From positions 1-33,286 of the forward strand of contig NZ_LGEG01000264.1 of the NCBI RefSeq assembly GCF_001280125.1: 33,286 nt of DNA. Reading direction: 5' to 3'. The position numbers were made by a program, and so were the translations under genes. Positions 16,829-22,942 of this stretch are shown piece by piece. This DNA comes from Streptomyces sp. NRRL F-6492 (lineage in GTDB: Bacteria; Actinomycetota; Actinomycetes; Streptomycetales; Streptomycetaceae). Under the pieces are notes generated by a model, which made no database searches, had not been told where the DNA came from, and saw only the letters and a list, made by a program, of their open reading frames with translations. Every line of letters begins with the position of its first letter. Within the stretch, counting starts at the first letter, position 1.

Positions 16829-16937
16829 TCGGATATTGGATCCAGTATTGAAAATCCGTCGGCCCGGCCCTACGGTCCGGTGGACTGGATCCAATATCCG
16901 AATCCGATGTATTGGATCCGATGTATTGGATCCGACA
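16829..16937. promoter_or_regulatory. Operator array: four GGATCC-centred sites between gcdH and the CoA-transferase
   Basis: TCGGATATTGGATCCAGT (16829-16846) recurs as a perfect inverted copy at 16884-16901, an 18-bp arm on each side of 37 bases. It is followed by two head-to-tail copies of ATCCGATGTATTGG (16902-16915, 16916-16929). The four GGATCC cores sit at 16838, 16887, 16914 and 16928. The T-T-GGATCC-A/G-A pattern suits a dimeric GntR/FCD repressor, and such a gene follows the CoA-transferase. The sites flank a promoter on both sides, as expected for repression of both divergent genes. Confidence 0.75.
16848..16876 (+). promoter_or_regulatory. Promoter for the CoA-transferase/GntR operon
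   Basis: TTGAAA (16848-16853) and TACGGT (16871-16876) are exactly 17 bases apart. The first operator arm abuts the -35 box, the second covers the expected start point near 16883, and the tandem repeats lie in the leader. A bound repressor would block it directly. No equally clear promoter was found for gcdH on the other strand. Confidence 0.65.
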
Positions 16938-16965
16938 TCCGGTCGCCGATCCCGAGGAGAGCGGA

Positions 16966-18183
16966 ATGCGCGCAGACCAGCCGGACACGCCCGACACCGC
17001 GCCCCACGCCGCACCCCACACCGCACCCGGCACCGCGCCCGGCGCCCTGTCCGGGATCGTCGTCGCGGACTTCGGCCGGGTGCTGGCCGGGCCGTACATG
17101 ACGATGCTCCTCGCCGACCTGGGCGCGGACGTGATCAAGATCGAGCGGCCGGGGTCGGGCGACGACACGCGCGCGTGGGGGCCGCCGTTCGCGGACGGGC
17201 AGGCCACGTACTTCCTCGGGGTGAACCGCAACAAGCGCTCCGTGTCGCTCGATCTGACGGATCCCGGGGACCTGGCGGCGGCGCGCGCGATCGTGGACCG
17301 GGCGGACGTCCTGGTGGAGAACTTCCGGCCGGGCACGATGGAGAGGCTGGGACTCGGCTACGAGGAGGTGCGGGCGACGAACCCGGGGCTCGTCTACTGC
17401 TCGGTGACCGGCTTCGGGACCGCGGAGGGCGCCCGGCTCCCGGGGTACGACCTGCTCGTGCAGGCCATGGGCGGTCTGATGAGCGTGACGGGCGAGCCGG
17501 ACGGGCCGGGGACGAAGACGGGGGTCGCCCTGGTCGACGTCGTCACCGGCCTGCACGCCGGCATGGGCGTGCTCGCCGCGCTCCGGCACCGGGAGCGGAC
17601 CGGCGAGGGCCAGCGCGTCGAGGTCTCGCTGCTCGGCTCCCTGCTCTCCGCGCTCACCAACCAGGGCGCGGCCCACCTGGGGGCGGGGGTCGTGCCGCGC
17701 GCGATGGGCAACCGGCACCCGAGCATCACCCCGTACGAGGTCTTCGAGGCGAAGGACCGGCCGCTGGTCCTGGCGGTGGGCAACGACCGGCAGTTCCGGG
17801 CACTGTGCGAGCGGCTCGGCCTGCCGGGGCTGGCCGGGGAGGCCCGCTTCGCGACCAACTCGGCCCGGGTGGCCCACCGGGAGGAGTTGGCGGCGGCCCT
17901 TGCCGGGCCGCTCGGCGGCCGTACCGCCGACGCCTGGTTCGAGGAGCTGACGGCGGCCGGGGTGCCCTGCGGGCCCATCAACGACCTGGCGGACGCCTTC
18001 GGCCTGGCGGACCGGCTGGGGCTCGCCCCGCGCGTCCCCGAGTCCGCGGCGGGACCCGGTCAGGTGGCCCATCCGATCCGGTTCGGCGCCACCCCGGCCT
18101 CCTACCGGTCCGCTCCCCCGCGCCTCGGCGAGCACACGGACGCCGTGCTCGGCGCGGAGGGACGGGCCCCGCGCACGCCCTGA
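16966..18183 (+). CDS. Class III (CaiB/BaiF) CoA-transferase, probable glutarate CoA-transferase
   Basis: A 405-residue family III CoA-transferase that should move CoA from a donor such as succinyl-CoA onto a dicarboxylate. Seen: GIVVADFGRVLAGPYMTMLLADLGADVIKIERP (about 30-62), the nucleophilic Asp162 in PGYDLLVQAMGG, VENFRPG (117-123) and MGNRHPSITPYEVF. The N-terminus carries an Ala/Pro/His-rich low-complexity run (about 11-27) ahead of the conserved fold. Pairing with GcdH, as with human SUGCT and Pseudomonas GcdG, makes glutarate the best guess. ATG 16966 has GAGGAG at proper spacing; an ATG at 16912 lies inside the operator repeats and is rejected. The GntR gene follows after 80 bases, probably co-transcribed. 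Confidence 0.86.
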   Translation: MRADQPDTPDTAPHAAPHTAPGTAPGALSGIVVADFGRVLAGPYMTMLLADLGADVIKIERPGSGDDTRAWGPPFADGQATYFLGVNRNKRSVSLDLTDPGDLAAARAIVDRADVLVENFRPGTMERLGLGYEEVRATNPGLVYCSVTGFGTAEGARLPGYDLLVQAMGGLMSVTGEPDGPGTKTGVALVDVVTGLHAGMGVLAALRHRERTGEGQRVEVSLLGSLLSALTNQGAAHLGAGVVPRAMGNRHPSITPYEVFEAKDRPLVLAVGNDRQFRALCERLGLPGLAGEARFATNSARVAHREELAAALAGPLGGRTADAWFEELTAAGVPCGPINDLADAFGLADRLGLAPRVPESAAGPGQVAHPIRFGATPASYRSAPPRLGEHTDAVLGAEGRAPRTP

Positions 18184-18263
18184 CGCGGGGAGGATCCGTA
18201 GGAAGATGGTCACCGTCGGCGGAGCGGTCCGGCGGCGGCACGAGGAACGGAAGGTCACAGGGG

Positions 18264-18935
18264 ATGAGCAGCGCGGTGCAGAAGCGGCGGCCGCAGACCG
18301 CCCAGCAGTTCGTCCTGGAGGAACTGCGGCGCGCCATCACCACCGGCGAGCTCAGGCCGGGCGACCAGATCCGCCAGGACGCCCTCGCGGCGCGGTTCGA
18401 GGTGAGCCGGGTGCCGCTGCGCGAGGCCCTCAAGGCCCTGGAGGCCGAGGGGCTGGTGGTCCATCACATACACAGGGGCTACTTCGTCGCGGAGCTCTCG
18501 CTCGGCGACCTGGAGGAGATCTACCGGATCCGGGAGCTCCTGGAGACGGAGGCGGTCCGCCTGGCCGTGGGGCGGATGCCGGAGGGCACGGTCGGCGCGC
18601 TCGAACGGATCCAGCGCGAGGTGGAGCGGGCCGCCGCCGACGGGGACGTGCCCGCGATGGCGGCGGCGAACCGGCTCTTCCACTTCACCCTGATCGAGGC
18701 GTCCGGGATGCCGCGCCTCGTGCGCCTGATCGCGACCCTGTGGGACTCCACCGACGCGTACCGCTCGCTGTACTACGCGGACGCCCCGCACCGGAAGCTG
18801 GCCGTGCGGGAGCACCGGGCCGTGATCTCCGCGCTCCGGCACGGCGACGAGGCGGCCGCCGTCCGCTGGCTGGACGAGCACCGGGCGCACGCGGTGGCGG
18901 CGCTGCGCGCGGTCCTGGAGCGGGACGCCGACTGA
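18264..18935 (+). CDS. GntR/FadR-type (FCD) regulator, probable local repressor of the glutarate genes
   Basis: A 223-residue GntR-family regulator of the FadR/FCD class. The winged helix-turn-helix spans about 12-76 (LRRAITTGELRPGDQIRQ, LAARFEVSRVPLREAL, LEAEGLVVHH). The FCD ligand domain (about 82-218) has the metal-binding histidines in NRLFHFTLIE, REHRAVISAL and DEHRAHAV. FCD regulators commonly sense carboxylic acids and bind A/T-rich inverted repeats next to their own operon. The four GGATCC-centred sites upstream of the CoA-transferase are the obvious target. ATG 18264 has GGAAGG about ten bases upstream. A single GGATCC at 18192 lacks the flanking symmetry of the array and is not counted as an operator. 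Confidence 0.9.
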   Translation: MSSAVQKRRPQTAQQFVLEELRRAITTGELRPGDQIRQDALAARFEVSRVPLREALKALEAEGLVVHHIHRGYFVAELSLGDLEEIYRIRELLETEAVRLAVGRMPEGTVGALERIQREVERAAADGDVPAMAAANRLFHFTLIEASGMPRLVRLIATLWDSTDAYRSLYYADAPHRKLAVREHRAVISALRHGDEAAAVRWLDEHRAHAVAALRAVLERDAD

Positions 18936-18983
18936 CCCCTGCCGGCGGAAGACCGGGCGCCGCCCGCGGAGTTGCCCCCCGCG

Positions 18984-19226
18984 CCCGTCCGCATGGAGCA
19001 CGGAGCACGGAGCACGGGGGTCTGGTCGGCATCGTCTCTCGCCGGCGCCGGCGAGTTCCGCGTCTCGTCGGCGGCCCACCGGGACTCGGGCCACCGCATC
19101 GAGGTCGTCCACCGCCCACCAGGTCGTCATCGACGCGGACACCCGACGCGCGTACGGTGCGGACCGCCGGGCGTTCGCCGTCCGGTGCGCGGCCGAGGAC
19201 CGCACAGGGGTGCCGGCCTCCGGCGA
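18984..19226 (+). pseudogene. Possible decayed gene fragment with a slipped 7-bp repeat
   Basis: No intact gene fits 18936-19226. At 18984 the sequence resembles the start region of the exonuclease gene at 25396: if two of three tandem GGAGCAC units (18995-19015) are removed, 32 of 39 bases agree, including the ATG, and the frame would read MEHGGLVGIV. The 14-base insertion breaks that frame. Further on, stretches with coding-like third positions switch frame (EFRVSSAAHRDSGHRIEVV, then HQVVIDADTRRAYG). This suggests a decaying gene, but the match is short and could be chance in GC-rich DNA. Confidence 0.25.
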
Positions 19227-20810
19227 TCAGATGGTGAAGCGGTCGGGATCGGCGGACTTCCAGTCGGCCGCCCAGGAGGCGGGCGGTTCGGCGAGCAGCT
19301 GTCCTGGTCGGAGCCATTCGTAGAGTTCTTCGTAGGAGCGTTCGGTGACGGGGTCGAGGCGTCGGCGGAGCATGTGCGGGCGCAGTTGCGCGGGATCGGT
19401 GACGCCCATGGAGGCCATGATCTGCAAGGCGCTGGCCACGGTCGCCTCCTGGAAGCGCTGGACGCGCAGCGTCTTGTCGGTGACGTCGATCGCGCGGGCC
19501 CGGCGGGGGTCCTGTGTCGTGACGCCGGTGGGGCAGGTGTTCGTGTGGCAGCGCTGGGCCTGGATGCAGCCGACGGCGAACATCATCGCCCGTGCGGCGT
19601 TGCCGTAGTCGGCACCCTGCACCATGCGTTTGACCAGATCGGCACCGGTGGCGATCTTCCCGCTCGCCCCGATCCTGACGCGGTCGCGCAGGCCCGCGCC
19701 GACGAGGGCGTTGTGCACGGTGAGCAGGCCCTCGGTGAGCGGGGTGCCGAGGTGATCGGCGAACTCGAGCGGCGCCGCGCCCGTTCCGCCTTCGGCTCCG
19801 TCCACCACGATGAAGTCGGGAGTGGTGTCCTCCTCCAGCATGGCCTTGCACACGGCGAGGAACTGCCGGCGTGAGCCGACGCAGAGCTTGAACCCGGTGG
19901 GTTTTCCTCCGGACAGGTCCCGCATGCGGGCGATGAAGCGCACGAGTTCACGCGGGGTCGAGAAGACCCGGTGGTACGGCGGGGAGACGACCGTGCGCCC
20001 CTCGGGCACCCCCCGGACCCGGGCGATCTCGGCGTTGACCTTGGCCCCCGGCAGAACGCCGCCGATGCCGGGCTTCGCTCCTTGCGAGAGCTTCAGGGAC
20101 ACGCACTTGACGTGGTCGTGGGCGGCCTTGTCGGCGAACTGGGACGGATCGAAGTCGCCCTCTTCGGTCCGGCAGCCGAAGTAGCCGGTTCCCATCTCCC
20201 AGACGAGGTCGCCGCCCGGGCGCAGGTGGTAGTCGGAGAGACCGCCCTCGCCGGTGTCCTGGGCGAAGCCGCCGGCCGCGGCGCCCCCGTTGAGCGCGAG
20301 GACCGCGTTGGCCGACAGGGAACCGAAGCTCATGGCGGAGACGTTGAGCAGCGCCATGTCGTAGGGGCGGTCGCAGTCAGGCCCTCCGATCCGTACGCGG
20401 GGAGGGGTCTCGGGTACCGCACGGGGTGCCATGGAGGGCACGAGGAACTCGTGCCCGGCCTCGTACACGTCCCGTTCGGTGCCGTAGGGCTCCTCCGCGT
20501 CAGTGCCCTTGGCGCGCTCGTAGACGATGTTGCGCACGTCCCGGTCGAAGGGACGGCCGTCGTAGTTCCGCTCGATGAAGTACTGCTGGAGCTCCGGACG
20601 TATCCGCTCCATGAGGAAACGGGCGTGCCCGAGGACGGGGTAGTTGCGCAGCACCGAGTGCCGGCGCTGCAGCAGGTCCCACGCTCCCAGCAGACCCAGG
20701 AGCGCGAGCGGAACGACGGCGAGCCACCACAGAGGTGAGGCCTCCGTCCCGGCTACGGCTGCCGTGACTGCGGCGCAGAGGATGAGTACGACGATCACCA
20801 CACGTATCAC
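19227..20810 (-). CDS. FMN-binding glutamate synthase family protein, membrane-anchored
   Basis: A 527-residue protein built on the glutamate-synthase FMN domain without the amidotransferase half. Two hydrophobic segments lead (VVIVVLILCAAVTAAVAG and WWLAVVPLALLGLLG, within the first 45 residues), so the enzyme domain is probably tethered to the inner face of the membrane. FMN-domain marks include NVSAMSFGSLS, GEGGLSDYH, KLSQGAKPGIGG, VVDGAEGGTGAAP and IGASGKIATG. The iron-sulfur cysteines appear in GCIQAQRCHTNTCPTGV. It may work as an Fd- or partner-dependent glutamate synthase or another FMN oxidoreductase; members of this stand-alone group are poorly characterised. GTG 20810 has AAGG about eight bases before it. 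An A/T-rich patch at 20851-20880 upstream may hold the promoter. Confidence 0.9.
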   Translation of the reverse strand: MIRVVIVVLILCAAVTAAVAGTEASPLWWLAVVPLALLGLLGAWDLLQRRHSVLRNYPVLGHARFLMERIRPELQQYFIERNYDGRPFDRDVRNIVYERAKGTDAEEPYGTERDVYEAGHEFLVPSMAPRAVPETPPRVRIGGPDCDRPYDMALLNVSAMSFGSLSANAVLALNGGAAAGGFAQDTGEGGLSDYHLRPGGDLVWEMGTGYFGCRTEEGDFDPSQFADKAAHDHVKCVSLKLSQGAKPGIGGVLPGAKVNAEIARVRGVPEGRTVVSPPYHRVFSTPRELVRFIARMRDLSGGKPTGFKLCVGSRRQFLAVCKAMLEEDTTPDFIVVDGAEGGTGAAPLEFADHLGTPLTEGLLTVHNALVGAGLRDRVRIGASGKIATGADLVKRMVQGADYGNAARAMMFAVGCIQAQRCHTNTCPTGVTTQDPRRARAIDVTDKTLRVQRFQEATVASALQIMASMGVTDPAQLRPHMLRRRLDPVTERSYEELYEWLRPGQLLAEPPASWAADWKSADPDRFTI

Positions 20811-21001
20811 GCGATGCGCCTTGCCCCGTGGCGGGTCACCACGCCCCTTGCCTGATCAAAGATCTCTAAAGTCTTCGAACAGGACCCGTCATGTCAGGGG
20901 CCGTCTCCCGCGGGCCCGTACGGTCGCCCGTGCGGTACGCCGACGACCGTCCGGGCTCCTCGACGTCGACGACCGCGAGCGGTTCGTTCCCGGACCGTGG
21001 A

Positions 21002-21025
21002 TCGGTACCGGTGCCGGGGTACCGA
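21002..21025. terminator. Hairpin downstream of the SDR gene
   Basis: TCGGTACC (21002-21009) and GGTACCGA (21018-21025) form a perfect 8-bp stem with an 8-base loop, about 50 bases beyond the SDR stop on the minus strand. A terminator is likeliest, but it also lies upstream of the glutamate-synthase-like gene and could be an operator. The rest of 20811-21071 shows no gene. Confidence 0.4.
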
Positions 21026-21071
21026 CCCGGGGCCCCTCGCGTGCGCCGGGGCGGCGCGGACCGGAAGCGCT

Positions 21072-21815
21072 TTACCAGGGGATCTCCCCCTCGTCGCTGA
21101 AGAAGCGGCCGGTCGGCTCGTGGCCCTCCACGGTGGCCAGCCGGATCGCGGCGACCGCGCCTTGTCGGGGGGTGCGCACGCCGCGGAAGTCGTTGAGGTC
21201 GGTCGCGGTGAAGCCGGGGCAGACGGCGTTGATCAGGATGTGCGTGCCGGCCAGTTCCTTGGCGTACTGCACGGTGACGGCGTTGAGGAAGGTCTTGGAC
21301 GGCGTGTAGGCGATGGAGATCGGGCCGGTCTCGGTGCCCGGAGTGGTCTGGAGCGTGAGGGAGCCGACGCTGCTGGACACGTTCACGATCCGCGGCGACG
21401 GCGAGCGGCGCAGCATCGGCAGCAGGGCGTTGGTGACGCGGATGACGCCGATCACGTTGGTCTCCACGGCCGCCCGTACCCGGTCCACGTCGACCGTGGT
21501 GGGTTCCTGGGGGTGGCCGCCGGTGATCGCCGCGTTGTTGACGAGTGCGTCGAGCCGCCCGGCCCGCTCCTCCAGCAGCCGGGCCGCCGCGGTCACGCTC
21601 GCGTCGTCGGTCACGTCCAGCGGTACGCCGAACGCGTCGGCCCCGGCCGCGCGCAGCTCGGCCACGGCGGCCTCGCGCCTCTCCTCGTCCCGCGCGCCGA
21701 CGCCGACCGACCAGCCGAGCGCGCCGAGCCCGGCGGCGATCTCGTACCCGATGCCCTTGTTGGCCCCGGTCACCAGGGCGACCTTGGGGTGGTTCACGGT
21801 GTTCGTCTCAGTCAT
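21072..21815 (-). CDS. Short-chain dehydrogenase/reductase
   Basis: A 247-residue classical SDR. The cofactor site reads TGANKGIG (16-23) and the basic residue after the second strand (ARD, 41-43) favours NADPH. The NNAA motif is at 93-96, and the catalytic set is Ser147-149 region, Tyr170 and Lys174 in AYTPSK. It resembles carbonyl-reductase-like SDRs; the substrate is not predictable. ATG 21815 has a long purine-rich GAGGGGGGAGAAG stretch about ten bases upstream. It diverges from a LysR gene across 103 bases with a T-N11-A dyad, so induction by that LysR regulator is likely. Confidence 0.92.
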   Translation of the reverse strand: MTETNTVNHPKVALVTGANKGIGYEIAAGLGALGWSVGVGARDEERREAAVAELRAAGADAFGVPLDVTDDASVTAAARLLEERAGRLDALVNNAAITGGHPQEPTTVDVDRVRAAVETNVIGVIRVTNALLPMLRRSPSPRIVNVSSSVGSLTLQTTPGTETGPISIAYTPSKTFLNAVTVQYAKELAGTHILINAVCPGFTATDLNDFRGVRTPRQGAVAAIRLATVEGHEPTGRFFSDEGEIPW

Positions 21816-21871
21816 GACGTCGATACTTCTCCCCCCTCGTGCGGGGCGTCCAAGACCGATCGGGTGGGCGG

Positions 21872-21890
21872 CGATACCGCCCGGGTATCG
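21872..21890. promoter_or_regulatory. LysR-type T-N11-A box
   Basis: CGATACC (21872-21878) and GGTATCG (21884-21890) form a perfect 7-bp inverted repeat around five bases, with T21875 and A21887 in the T-N11-A spacing recognised by LysR proteins. It lies between the divergent SDR and LysR genes, centred 38 bases upstream of the LysR start codon, the usual autoregulatory place. Confidence 0.75.
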
Positions 21891-21906
21891 TTCCTGGCCG
21901 GCCCGT

Positions 21907-21912
21907 TAGGCT
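21907..21912 (+). promoter_or_regulatory. -10 box of a probable leaderless promoter for the LysR gene
   Basis: TAGGCT, a common streptomycete -10 sequence, ends six bases before GTG 21919, placing the transcript start on the start codon. The LysR box ends 16 bases upstream of it, overlapping the -35 region. Confidence 0.55.
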
Positions 21913-21918
21913 GGTGGG

Positions 21919-22767
21919 GTGGAGACACGTGAGCTGCGGTATTTCGTCGCGGTCGCCGAGGAGCTGCACTTCGGCCGGGCCGCACAACGGCTCGGGATCG
22001 CCCAGCCCCCGCTGTCGCGGGCGATCGGCGGGCTCGAGCGGCGCCTGGGCATCGTTCTGCTGGAGCGCGACAGTCGGGGTGTCGCCCTGACCGGGGCGGG
22101 GGCGGTGCTGCTCCAGGAGGCGCGAGCCGCGCTGGACGCCGTCGAGGCCGCCGAACGACGCACCCGCCGTGCCGCCCTCGCCGCGACGGGCCGCCCCGCC
22201 GTGGTCCTGGCCGCGAAGGCGGGGGCCTCCGACGAACTGCTGGCGAAACTCCTCGACGCCTACGCCGCCGAGCCCGGCGCCGTCGCCGTGGACGTCGTGC
22301 TGTGCGGGCCGGGCGAGCAGGCACCGGTACTGCGCGACGGCCGGGCCGACGTGGCCCTGCTGCACCGGCCGTTCGACGACACGGCCGGGTTCGACACCGA
22401 GGATCTGCACACCGAGGGCCAGGTCGCGATCCTCCCGGCGGGCCACCCCCTCAGCACCCGCCCCCACCTGCGGCTCGCCGAGGTCACCGGCCTTCCCGAC
22501 CTGCCCCTGCCCCGCTGGCCACGCCCCGACGGCACGTTCCCGGACGGCCCCGGACCCGAGGTGCGCGACCATACGCAGCTCACCCAGCTCATCGCCCTCG
22601 GCCGCGCCTGCGCGGTCGTCCCGGAGACGGGCCGCACCGGCCTGCGCGACGGCCTCACGGCCGTACCGGTCTCCGACGCCCCTCACGTCACCACGGTCAT
22701 CGCCTGGCCCCCGCACAGCCGCTCGACAGCGGTCGCGGGACTGGTCCGCGCCGCCACCGCCCTGTGA
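21919..22767 (+). CDS. LysR-family regulator
   Basis: A 282-residue LysR-type regulator. The N-terminal winged helix-turn-helix is classic: ELRYFVAVAEELHFGRAAQRLGIAQPPLSRAIGGLERRLG over about 4-43, then LLERDSRGVALTGAGAVLL. The C-terminal effector domain (about 90-280) is shorter than the family's usual length, and no ligand can be named. It is transcribed away from the SDR gene, and the T-N11-A box between them is its probable binding site. GTG 21919 is supported by the TAGGCT box six bases upstream. A likely inducer would be the substrate of the SDR or a derivative. Confidence 0.93.
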   Translation: METRELRYFVAVAEELHFGRAAQRLGIAQPPLSRAIGGLERRLGIVLLERDSRGVALTGAGAVLLQEARAALDAVEAAERRTRRAALAATGRPAVVLAAKAGASDELLAKLLDAYAAEPGAVAVDVVLCGPGEQAPVLRDGRADVALLHRPFDDTAGFDTEDLHTEGQVAILPAGHPLSTRPHLRLAEVTGLPDLPLPRWPRPDGTFPDGPGPEVRDHTQLTQLIALGRACAVVPETGRTGLRDGLTAVPVSDAPHVTTVIAWPPHSRSTAVAGLVRAATAL

Positions 22768-22942
22768 CCGACCGAAGTGAACCCGGTTGCATCGCGCGGG
22801 ATTTCGGGGACGGCGTCGGGTCTCCCACCAGCTCCCGACACCAAGTGCCCGTAAGGAATTCGAAGCCTTCCCTACAACCCGTGACACCGATCAAGAGTCT
22901 GATCGAACGGCGCGCGCACGTTCGCACGCCGTTTCGCATCTC

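Noticed and set aside
18192..18197. Fifth GGATCC between the CoA-transferase and GntR genes as an operator
   Set aside because: Flanking bases lack the TT...AA symmetry of the four array sites; a lone hexamer can occur by chance.
20811..21071. Small proteins between the glutamate-synthase-like and SDR genes
   Set aside because: Open frames here are Arg/Ser/Pro-rich, lack ribosome sites and show no conserved motif; the region fits promoter plus terminator.
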